From NCBI GenBank assembly GCA_012932865.1, contig SAXG01000001.1:3027693-3091692 (forward strand): 64,000 bases of DNA, in the 5' to 3' direction. Position numbers and translations under genes: made by a program. Below are positions 48,257 to 58,340 of this stretch, one piece after another. The DNA is from Amylostereum areolatum. Lineage: Eukaryota > Basidiomycota > Agaricomycetes > Russulales > Stereaceae. The notes below the pieces were generated by a model. That model ran no database searches and was not told the DNA's origin. It worked only from the letters and a program-made list of their open reading frames with translations. How positions within the stretch are numbered: position 1 is the stretch's first letter; the number at the start of each line of letters is the position of its first letter.

Positions 48257-49361
48257 GGACGGAAGGTGGGTTGATGGCAGGGTACCAGCAGTAAAGCTCG
48301 AGAAAAGATGGGGTAAAGGGGGCGATAACGGACATTTGGTCGATGAGAGGATATTCTGGAGGGCAAGTAGGTCAAGTTTGCCCTGGGATTCAAAGGCGGC
48401 GAGATAGGAGTTGTCTCATCAGAGCTCTGCGACCCCGTCGATGAGGACCAGTTCACTATGGACCAGAAATGAAACCAGGATTCAACCCATATCAAAACTG
48501 TCCTCACCTGAAAGCACAAAAACCCTGATGTCCAATCCGTCGTCACCGTCGTCGCGGCCGTTCATACGCCGTCGGCTACTTTTGCTTTGTATGCACCACC
48601 ATAAGCAGACGATACGTCCTATGAACAGAACAAAACGCCATTCATCAATGTCTACATTTCTATCAGAAAGCGCTTGGGGACATACCAAGTATAGCCAAGT
48701 GTAGAACGTCCACAACCGCGAGCGCGCCGATTAGGGTTTCGCGGCGTAGCACGCCAAACTGTGTGCGGAGCTCAACATTTTCTTCGATGACGAGACTTCG
48801 TATGCCCAAATATGGGACCTTGTTGCGTGTGCGTGGTCTAGCAGGGGGAGAGATTCCGCCGTACAGAAATGGTCGACGGGGGTACGATGAGCGCAGGAAG
48901 AACGCGGGTGAGGTCACGTGTCGGACAACGGTGTGTTTTTTTGCCACGCGCCTCGCAAACAAAACCTGAACGTGAACGTTGTGTGAACGTAACGTTGACC
49001 GTTGAACCGTTACTTCGCCATCACTTGCATCGGCCTCCCCACAAGCGCTGAGCCACCGTACAGCAATCCCTCCCGAAGTTCTGATACCTGGAGCGCCCAT
49101 AATAGCCAGGATTCACTTTGGCAAAGCGCAAGTCGTGGACCCGTTCCTGACCCTCCCGCTCAAGCTGTCGTCGTGTTCTCTTGTAGCCACCAACCTGTGC
49201 AATGGGCATTCGGACGTTTCTAAAGCCTTTCCCTATCGCTTTTTCGACCAGGCTCGTTTCGGGATACTTTGAACTCGACGAGCCAATTTCATCGTGCAAG
49301 ACTCAAGGAGGCCCGGCATGATACTCTTTTGCGCTCCAAGGCGAGTTTCAATACCAGGATA
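48257..49361. other. Intergenic, weak minus-strand frames
   Basis: Minus-strand frames at 49100-48663 (IEENVELRTQFGVLRRETLI, then a hydrophobic VVDVLHLAILG) and 48715-48482 could be exons of a small membrane protein, but the model is incomplete. Otherwise nothing recognised. Confidence 0.3.
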
Positions 49362-50010
49362 CAGTGCCGGACAGCCAAAGTCGACAAGTTTGTTCGGCCC
49401 CCTCGGAAACCCGCGGAAACGTTTCGAAACGATTTGTACACGATCCAGTACATCGACGGAGTAAATCCCGTTGAGCTGTGGCCTCTAGAATACGCTTTAG
49501 GATTTTGGGACCCCCAAAAATTGGCCGCATCCCTGTTTTAGCGCCTAAAATCACGCAAAAATCACCAATCGACTCCGTTTGGTGAGCTGGTTGCAGATCT
49601 GTTGAAATTAAAATAATATAGTGTGTATTTTCCCGGCAATAAAATGATGGCTGCTCAGGCACGGGCACTGCCGGAAGGTCCGCTGCCGGGATGCCGAGCA
49701 GCTCTTAGGTAAGCCTCGTCCGCTTCGTTGACATCCTGATTTCCAGCAGATCTGATGTCTGTTTGGCTGTAATCCCATCACCGGACAATCTGACGCTTTA
49801 TTTGACCCCTTCCGGGCATGCTCCAGGCCCATAAGAAGCCCGCAAAATAGACCCAAAAAATTGGCCGAATCCAAAATGTCGTGGGAAAAACTTCGGAGGT
49901 GTGTTTTTGGACTCCTTTCGCTTCTCCGATCAAGAATCTGAAATTATCTCATCGAAATACCCATTCTTCAGGGCGCTACTGGACTGGTCGACTTTGGCTG
50001 TCCGGCACTG
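49362..50010. mobile_element. Tc1/mariner-type MITE
   Basis: A 649-bp element bounded by perfect 24-bp terminal inverted repeats beginning CAGTGCCGGACAGCC (left 49362-49385; right, inverted, 49987-50010). It is flanked by TA at 49360-49361 and 50011-50012, the target duplication of Tc1/mariner and pogo elements. The inside has no transposase; it is AT-richer and contains a degenerate internal repeat (CCCAAAAATTGGCCG at about 49511 and CCCAAAAAATTGGCCG at about 49852). Non-autonomous, presumably mobilised in trans. Confidence 0.85.
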
Positions 50011-50012
50011 TA

Positions 50013-50686
50013 CCCGCAATTGGGGCTCAGCGCTCAAGTTGTGACACCTCGGGTGAGGCCCTCTAATATTAGGTTTTGACTCTTCTTCCCTTCAGTTCGT
50101 TCTTCCTCGTCAATGCGACAAGCTGTGCGCCCAACGCTTGGAACTCGGAATGCGCAATCTCGAGCCACCTTGCTGTTCTCCCCAGAGAAGATTCAACGCT
50201 TTGACGGTGAAGATCCGCGATGCGCGTTAAGGCCCGAGTTCTGAGGCTCCCGTCCTATGCTCAGGCGAATATTGTGGCACGTCGAGCCTCCTGACTGTCC
50301 GCTTCTCGTCGCCTCCTGCTTTTCTCGCCTCAATGCAGGGCCTCGTCAGTACGGTGAGCCCCTCCTAGATATCTGTATCGCAGTAAGCTGTGAGGAGTGG
50401 CCACTGAGTGTATTGACTTCTCTTCTTCTCAGGCGAGCCAATTCCGGGAACGTGCAGTTGAATATGTACCGATGAAGCAAGTCTCCCTCTTTGCATTTGC
50501 ATAAATGCCAGCGCGACGAAGTCAGGTCGTAAGGACACCTTTACCATCCATCTCCGGGGGATATCCGTCTGTTATCCTGCAGAACCCTCCTCGTCACAAC
50601 TACCGAACTCTTTGGCTCCTCGTCAAGCCTCCCCCAATCTCATACCTCCACTTCCCTGTCCTTCACTCCGTTGGACACCACCTTCG
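50013..50686. other. Intergenic, nothing recognised
   Basis: Right flank of the MITE and promoter of CGH3. No gene supported. Confidence 0.4.
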
Positions 50687-51510
50687 ATGTGTCACGTAAT
50701 ACAACCTTACTACATATCCCCATGTGGGCATCATGTAAGTTATCTCCTGGCGCAAGTGTATCTTGTTTTGACTCCAAAACATTCAGGTAAACTATCGCAC
50801 ATTTGTCCTGAGCGACTGCCATGTACCCACGTGTGTCAAAAGCACTGCTCATATCGTCCTCGCAATGCACGATTGTCGTTCAACATGCATGATGCCGTGC
50901 GTGGGCCAGTCAATGCGCAAGTCTGTCGCTAATCGCATTGATTGGCAGTGAACCCGAACAACGACAAGAGGATCGATTTCAAAGTTGTTCCATATGTCCC
51001 CCGCGTCCTTCGCGTCGCTCACATCCGCATACTTCGTCTTTTCCATGTTCTCTGCAGCATCCACACTCTTCAGCCACCTTCGCACGATACTCGGGTGAAG
51101 TGTTGGACTATACAGGCATCACAAATAGCCAGACCCCCGATCAAGAATCTCGCCGCCGCCAAGATACTACCAACCGCTTTCACACGGATAGAGCTCCGAG
51201 TCCTAGACACCACAAGCACTCGAAATTGACAGCGTCAATACCTTCTGGGGATTCCAAATCTCGCACTTCTAAGCACGGCAAAAGCTCGGAGAGTAGTATG
51301 AAACACCCGTACTTGTATCCCTCTTCCAGTGTCCCCAGGCAGACCTCCTCAGCCGCTCCATCAAGGTCAACAAAGGCGCGTGACGTTCCTGTCATCCCCC
51401 TTCCGCATCATGAAACCAAGTGGAGGGTTTCACCTCCCGGGGTTAAAAGTTATCCACTGTCGAGTAATCCGCCGCCATATCGACCGTTTCTGTTTCCGGT
51501 GAGGTATTGA
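50687..51510 (+). CDS. Cys-rich CGH protein with disordered tail (CGH3)
   Basis: Exons 50687..50734, 50787..50896 and 50949..51510 (introns 52 nt each; phases 0 and 2) give 239 residues. Exon 1 is 16 codons, MCHVIQPYYISPCGHH, with the intron directly after CGHH. Exon 2 carries the rest of the Cys/His array: LSDCHVPTCVKSTAH, then HDCRSTCMM. Exon 3 starts EPEQRQEDRFQSCSICPP and continues as about 170 residues of Ser/Pro/His/Arg-rich disorder ending RPFLFPVRY. The order CGH, DC-x4-C, H, HxC-x3-C, CxxC suggests a double zinc site (inference). It faces an F-box gene tail to tail with 95 bp between stops. Same intron phases as CGH1 and CGH2. Confidence 0.7.
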
Positions 51511-51605
51511 GTCTGTGCGGTAGCTTCGTTCGCGTTCATCACGATTATCATGTTGTAGTCGCACTTTGTAGCATCTATCTATTCTGGAATATCATACAAC
51601 CTTCA

Positions 51606-53007
51606 TCATTCCAGATCAAAGCGTCCGTCGAACAGGCGTGATTCACCGAGTAAATCGAATGGAAACTCCGGATCGATGAAGCTGAATAGACTAGTGTCCA
51701 CCGCGGAAAGTGCCACTCCGCGTCGACGAATGTGGTACTCGTCGTCTTCTGGGCACAGCTCCTTTGAAAATGCATAACATCCTCTTCCCTCTCCAACAAC
51801 GAAGAAAAGTTCCAAGGAAGGGATAGCTATCATCATGTCTGTCGCAAATATTTCGGCCTTGTCCATTTGATCCATATCATCATCGGAGAGAGTGGAATAT
51901 CCATCATCTTCCGACGTGCCCCAGCCGTCGACATCGAGCCCAGTTACACTTGCAACGCTCGACTTGGGGCCCCAAATGAATGTCTTCAAGGATGGAAAGC
52001 TTCCCGTCAATGCGCGAAGGACATCCTTGTTGTCCTTAGGCGACTGTAATCTTCATCAGGGCTTGAACGAAAACCATTAAGTGTGGACAGGAGACGCTTA
52101 CCCACATGACATCGTCTACCATCCCGACGACAGATAACTTCGGGGTTTTCCCAGCGAACCTCTTGAATATTTGCGCCGGTGCCAGATAATCGTCATCGAG
52201 GTGTCTGTTGACTCTGCGACTGATCATAAGGACTCGCAAGTGTTCCCCAAACAGCGCGACCTCCTCTGCCCCGTGGGCTTCTTCGATTGGAGGTCGGTGA
52301 CATAAACTGAGATGCAAGTGCGTAACGAGAGGAAGACGTGTGAAGGTGTGAGTCATGTATGGTTCGATGCGCAACGCTTTACAGTTCGCAAGTACCACCT
52401 CTGGAGCAATGAAGCCGCCTTTGATCCACTCTTTGGAGATATTTGAATGGCCCAAGCTCTCAAACTGGCGCAGCGCTGGTTGCTGCTCAAGAAACCCGAA
52501 GAGGTTTTCGTGCCAAGGAAAGCTAGAAACGAACCGATCCAGTTTAAATGGGACATCCTTCAGAACATCCCAGTCCCGGTGGACGCAGATGATATCGCCA
52601 GAGATATCCCATTCATACAAAGACTGGCCGGAGAATTTTAGATCCTTCAGATTCACGACAAGCTGAAACATGCATTTCACCATGTCTAGCTCTCCGGGAA
52701 GTCGGCGATGCTTTCCAGCAGTACAGAACTCGAGCACTCTAACGCGCTTGGCGAGATCGGGACGTTCGATGAGAGTACGACAGAACAGCAGGAGATTCCG
52801 ACCGCGGACGTAGACTCGATCATAGATGATGCGTTCTGCTTCGTATTTCCAGGCCTTGGAGACGTAAGTGAACCGATGGAGGTCCTCCTGAGCAGTGTCC
52901 CGCGCCCAGGACCGTGACTGGAGGTTGAGGTGTTCGGTCATGAACCGACTGTACAACTCTTGAGGTAGTGGCGGTATATCCATCATAGTCACACCTGTGA
53001 AGGCCAT
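51606..53007 (-). CDS. F-box-like protein, paired copy 1
   Basis: Exons 53007..52102 and 52043..51606 (58-nt intron, phase 0, after DDVMW) give 447 residues. N-terminal F-box-like start IPPLPQELYSRFMTEHL and the helix LHRFTYVSKAWKYEAERIIY. LRR-like middle: LAKRVRVLEFCTAG, MFQLVVNLKDLKF, FESLGHSNISKEW, LVTHLHLSLCH, YLAPAQIFKRFAGKTPKLSV. The second exon is acidic (GWGTSEDDGYSTLSDDDMDQ), then IPSLELFFVVGEGRG and FIDPEFPFDLL. It is clearly paralogous to the gene at 55370-56732: same intron position, same motif order. Probable SCF substrate adaptor; target unknown. Confidence 0.8.
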
Positions 53008-55103
53008 CTAAGTAAAGGTACGGGAACTGCTTTCAGATCTGACGTCAAATGATAAAGACGGGCAACTGACTGGATATCGAGAACAAGCGGGCTGGGACGA
53101 AGTTGAGTTATTTGGGCGTACTTCAGACTACAATGCAAGCATGATCAGCGATGAACGATCAGAATAAGAGAGGTGTCGCACTTCTTGAGGCGAAGAGTGT
53201 TTGTCTTCAACCGAGCTAGGCGGCTTGCGTTGGTACTAAGAAACGTAACATAAACGACAGTCTCCAACTTTCAGATGACATAGCACGTACTGATTTTGAC
53301 CTCACAGACGAGGTAAGTAGAAATGTTGGCGTGTGTTGATGGTGGTTCTGTCTGTACTCTATCAGGGTGTGTGGCAGGCGCTGGAGGAGGGAATGCGCTT
53401 ACGAGCGGCCTCTTGGTTTGGTACACTATGCAGTTGTACTACACGCCACTTGTTCGGTCTAGGGCGCACCATTCCACGTGAGTACCGACCGCCTGCCCAC
53501 GACTGCGTAGCAACATACCGTCGATGGCCTTCTTGCTCAACGGGTCAAGTAGAGATGAGCGGCAGAAGACGTTGGTTGGGAATGAGAGCGATGGGAGAGC
53601 GATGGTTGGGGTAGGGGAGCAAGAGCAGCTTGTACCCGCGACGCTAATCGCGCGGCCTTATAACCTCTGATGGAACCTATAATGCGATGCGAGCCCTGGA
53701 CTTGCGCATGCCCGTGGTTTCTGGAAACACACGGACCGATTTCGACCTATGTTCAGGAGATACGAGGACCGGGAGACCGTCCTACGTCATATGAGCGTTA
53801 TCCTGTCCTGATTCCTGAATGACTCGACGAGGTTAGCCATATAGCCTGCCACGCCCATGGTAACTTAAGTATTAGAACTTAGTCGAAATGGAGACCCTAC
53901 CCGGCGTCAGCTAGTACGTACGCTTCGCACCTCGCGAGTGAGGCCTTGAGGCCTTGAGAGTGATTAGAGTGACTGGACAGTGGAGATGGCGAAGACCGGG
54001 AGACCGTCTACGTAATCCTATTCGCCACCGTTTTCGAAAGGGAAATTTTCAGGGGTCCCGTGCGGCGTGTTCAACCCTGGTGTGTCCGTTTCGAGGAATG
54101 CGAGGTTTGACACCGTTTGAGAAAAGCGCCAAAGCTGTGTATAGCTAAAACAAGCTGAATCGCCACTGTACTCACCCGTACAGTATAGTAGTGTGAGAGA
54201 AGATAGATGAGACGATGGTATCACTGAGTCTGTCGGACTTGCCGCGGCGAGTCGGGTCGGACTCTGAAGTTATTCTATTTATCTCACCTCGACTCCACGG
54301 TCCACGACGACGGTACTTAGGCAACAGCACCACGACTGGCACGACATATATTATGAGAACCTCAACCTATCTCGACAGATGTTCTTTCTGGTCGTACACC
54401 CTCGGGGCCTCACACGCATCTCCCCCCTACGTACAGGTCTTCCCGGGAGTCGTGACATGGAAGTACTCATCCGATTCCAACTTGTACACCTCAAGATTAC
54501 AACACGAGGCGACGCATCCTGCAAGACGTAGCGCCCCTGCCCGTTGCATATTGCACCTTTGTCGTGCGTCATAGTTTGCTGTCGCCAAGTTCATGTACCC
54601 GGGAAAGGTTTGATCAAGAGAAGGTTTGCTTTGTTAGTATGTTTCCTCGTGGCTCGTGTTGCCCCACTTTCCGAATCCAAGGCGCGGATCATCGGGGCTC
54701 GGACTACCCTCTGAATCTCAGGTAAAGTCTTCTATGAGCCATGGGTTCATTGTGTGGCATCCTCCCTAATTTGTGACCTTGGTACCGACCGATTCCCAGG
54801 ACTTGTCAACATTTTATCATGTCTGTCGAATGGACCCCCTCCCCCCCGTCCGACCCTCACATCGCAGCATGGCAGGAACTTGGAGCAACATTGACAGCGC
54901 ACGCCACTGAGCGCCGTTCCTTTGTTTCGACATTGTCGGCGGCACAGCTCGGGAAACATAGGCCAGCGCCCCGCACGCTTCTCGATTGCTTTGTCTTATG
55001 GGTGCATATGTACGTTCGTGTGTCCCAGTGTTTTCTGCCTCCATCTCACCTCGCACTTCTGGGTCCAATCTCCGTCAAACTATCCTATCTTCAACGACCA
55101 TTA
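53008..55103. other. Intergenic between duplicated units
   Basis: About 2.1 kb separating the two CGH/F-box pairs. No supported gene. A plus-strand frame starting at 54819 (MSVEWTPSPPSDPHIAAWQE) runs toward CGH4 but shows no family motif. Confidence 0.35.
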
Positions 55104-55365
55104 ATGTGCCATATCATCCTCCCGAAACGTACCCGCGTTTGTGGACACATCGTAAGCAGTGTCCTCCCCCCGTTTTCATCCACCGCTATAAGCCGACTTA
55201 CGGCGACGAGCGCAGGAAGACTGTCCCCCTTATATCAAGCATTGTTGCGACTCACCAACCTGCACGACGAGTTTAGTCCACGGCGCGAGGCCGAAACATA
55301 TCTGCACCAAAGATTGTCATTCAAAGTACGCCGTTCCGGGTTGTGTGTACCACACGAACCGCTAG
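55104..55365 (+). CDS. Cys-rich CGH protein, short form (CGH4)
   Basis: Exon 1 (55104..55151) is 16 codons, MCHIILPKRTRVCGHI, the same length and start (MCH[VI]I) as CGH3. The intron (64 nt, phase 0, GTAAGC) again follows CGHx. Exon 2 from 55216 gives EDCPPYIKHCCDSPTCTTS, then LVHGARPKHICTKDCHSK, matching the CGH3 exon-2 pattern. Without a further splice the frame ends at 55365 (65 residues, VPGCVYHTNR). A GTACGC donor at the position of the family's phase-2 intron exists (after 55324), but the downstream sequence is occupied by the convergent F-box gene ending at 55370, so the long third exon seen in CGH3 is missing. Confidence 0.6.
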
Positions 55366-55369
55366 AAAT

Positions 55370-56732
55370 TCACGTCAAATCGAATCGTCTGCCGTTGAGC
55401 AACGAGTCCGCCAAGGCATCGTACGGTGCCTCGGGATCTATGTAACAAAAGTCCGTCGCCTGAGTCAACAAGATGCCCCGCCGTCCCACACGCACCCTGC
55501 CATCCTCGCCCAGCTCCCGCTTATACGACCCCGTCCCTGACCGGCGCTGTCCGACCACGAAGAAATACTCCATGGACGGGATTGCTTCCATCATTGCACG
55601 CGCATACTTCTCCACCTTGTCCCGCTCTGTTGACTCGTCGTCCGAGTCCGTCGAAAAGCCATCGAACTCGGTGGAGGACCAGTCGTCGGATTCGTGTAGG
55701 GAGTAGTGCCGGGAGTTGGGACCCCAAATAAACGCCTTGAGCTTGGGAAAGAACGAAACGAGGACTTGGAGTACTTCTTTGTTATCGCGAGGGGACTGTA
55801 GGATACCATTCGTCAGCTTTCCCGCTCACAAAGGAAGAAGGACAGCCCACCCAAGAGGCTGCGTCCACCATCCCGAGCACAGTCACGTTCGGCGTCTTCT
55901 CCGCAAACTTCTTGACAATTTGCGCTGGAGCCAGGTATTCTCCATCCGCCTCGGGAACCAGAAACCGGTCGATCATAGCCACCCTCAGGTCCTCGCCGAA
56001 CCGGCCCACCTCCGCAGCGCCATACGCCTCGTCGACCGGAGAACGCATCGAGAGCTTCAGCCGGACGTGCGTCAAGCGCGGCAGCCGCGCGAACGTCGCC
56101 GTCATATACGGCACGATGGCCATGCACCTGCAATTCTCGAGGACGTCTTCCGACGCGCGGGGCCCCGACGCCTGCAGCCATTCGGACGTCCACACCGAGT
56201 CGTCCGAGCTCTCGAACTGGCGGAGCGAGGGCTGGGTCTTGAGAAGGTGGAAGAGGCGCTCGCCCCACCCGAAGGTGCAGACGAGGCGGTCGAGCTTGAA
56301 GGGGACGTCCGCGAGGATCCATTCGTCTTCGGCCTGGTATATGAGGTCGTTCTCCGGACCCCCGATCCCCGCCTCCCGGCACCGGAACGCGAGATCCTTG
56401 AGGTTGACGAGCATCTTGAACATCCGACGCACGAGCTCGCGCTCGCCTGGCCGGCGCGGATGTCGTCCTGCGGTGATGAACTCGAGTGTGCGCACGCGGG
56501 AGGCGAGGTCCGGGCGTGCCGCGAGCGTGCGCGCGAAGAGAAGGAGATTGTTGTCCGGGATCTTCACGCGCTCGTAGAGCGCGCATTCGACTTCATATTT
56601 CCAAGCTTTGGAGAGGCAAAGGAGGGTGAAGTGGCCGAGATGGTAGGGGTCACAGTTGATGGTGAGGTCGCTGTAAATGATGCGCCGGTAGACGTCTTGT
56701 GGAAGGCGGGGAATATGCGTGGATGATGCCAT
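55370..56732 (-). CDS. F-box-like protein, paired copy 2
   Basis: Exons 56732..55851 and 55795..55370 (55-nt intron, phase 0, after VDAASW) give 435 residues from MASSTHIPRLPQDVYRRIIY. The frame is open to an ATG at 56795, but the shorter start aligns with the paralogue. Shared landmarks with the gene at 51606-53007: LCLSKAWKYEVECALYERV, LASRVRTLEFITAGRHPRRP, MFKMLVNLKDLAF, FKLDRLVCTFGWGERLF, YLAPAQIVKKFAEKTPNVTV, then SPRDNKEVLQVLV, an acidic Ser-rich loop, IPSMEYFFVVGQRRSG and YIDPEAPYDAL. Predicted SCF adaptor. It converges with CGH4, with only 4 bp between the stops. Confidence 0.8.
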
Positions 56733-57920
56733 GCAACGTGCCGATGCTATCGATGGCTGGTGAGGAAAAGGGCTGTGTTTTATGACAACCACCAACCTTC
56801 TGTCGTTATGCGGTGAGCTGTATGTGTGGATGAGGCGTATTGAAGGCTGAAATTGACGAAGACTGACTCACTTCAGCGTTCTCAGGCGGGAGCAACTTGG
56901 GAAAACTGGAAAGCAGTAAGTCCTTGTTAGGCCACGGTTATCAAAGGCGCTCTCGGAGGGGTATAACGAGGGGTAAGTACCTATGAACACTTCTCCTTCG
57001 CGGGGCAAAATCGTGCAAGTTCTGTTCCGCTATGCCGTGCGCTTCGCATTCATCGGATGGGACTCAAGGTCTTCGGTACAGCAGACTATACACCATACGA
57101 GCCCGCTTCAGTGCCTCTTCTACGATATGAGAAAAGACAACGCTCACCAACAAATCCTTCTCGTCTCCGCTACGGTCTGTCGAGGATTTGCTCGTCGATC
57201 GCGAGGAGAGCGAGGTGGAAAGGGGAGAAATCGTGACCAGCGTGGCATGCTGACTGCGCGTGAGTGTTCCCCTGGCACTATCGACGGTGTCCGTGCGGCC
57301 GTGCCACGGGTGGTGGAGGGATCGTGCTGGACCTATGTGGACCCATAAGGAAGCCACAAATTCGGACATGGGACGGTATAGGACATATTACGTAATATGT
57401 TGTCGTGGCACAGTCTCGGACTTTGCCGATTGGACACCATGCCCTGCTCGCCCTCCGCTTTGGAACGCCGGGAGTATTTCACCTTGGGAAACACCTGGAA
57501 CATCGTGTAAACTCTTTTTGATTTCGTTTCGTACGTGGCTTAATACAGCAAACCACGCTCATTGATCTCCTCTGTATGATAGGAACCAGGGATCATCATC
57601 TGGCACAGATGTAGTATGATATGTGTACAGACCGCACCCTTCCTTCCGCAGTGACGATCCTTTGGTGAAATGTTGTCAGAATATCTGTACATATCAAGGC
57701 AATGGGCAGAGCTGGCTGACAATGCTGCGGAGATACTCACTAGCTCCCAGTCTCATACGCAGCTGGACACGGACGACGAGTGCACTTATGCCAGTGTCTG
57801 ATACGACAGGCTTATTGAAACAGACCAACCTCCTTCTCCATCTGAAGGAAGAACAGATGCAAAGCCAACGGAGCTCCGTCGCTCGTATGTCCCATCCTTC
57901 TCACCGTCCACGCATCAATT
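56733..57920. other. Intergenic, left flank of retrotransposon
   Basis: No gene supported. Plus-strand text at about 57690-57920 (AELADNAAEILTSSQ in one frame, RRYSLAPSLIRSWTRTTSAL in another) is coding-like and runs into the LTR boundary, so the element may have inserted into a gene. Confidence 0.35.
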
Positions 57921-58340
57921 TGTCAGAAACACAGTTTATGAGACCGATGAACCGCCTAAGTCGCGATGATGGGAGGAGCGAGAAGAAAATAGATTCGAGA
58001 GTGCCGGGTTCTAGGGTAGTGCAACATGCGCTACAGTACCGTATGACGAGATGGACAGTCTAGGGAAAAGGGAAGAGAAACACTGTCCTTATATACAAGT
58101 GGGAACGATGGTGCGATGCGATGCGGTAGTGGTGCGAGCGGGGGGAACAATAGGAAAGGAGTCATGGGGCGGAGGATGAAGGTCCAGAGCAGTGATGTCA
58201 TAGATAAGGATGCGGAACCCCGCTCGGAAGTCTGGGCAATGATGTCATTGAAGCATGTGATGCAAGGGAAGGTCATGTGCCGTGACACGTCGCGTGTACG
58301 AGGTCTGCAAACGAAGAGAGAAATGGAGCGATCCGTGACA
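57921..58340 (-). repeat. 3' LTR of the chromovirus
   Basis: 420 bp on the minus strand, starting TGTCACGGATCG at 58340 and ending TTTCTGACA at 57921, so the ends form the inverted TGTCA/TGACA typical of LTRs. A TATATAAGGAC box lies at about 58098-58088. It is preceded by a polypurine tract. Confidence 0.85.
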
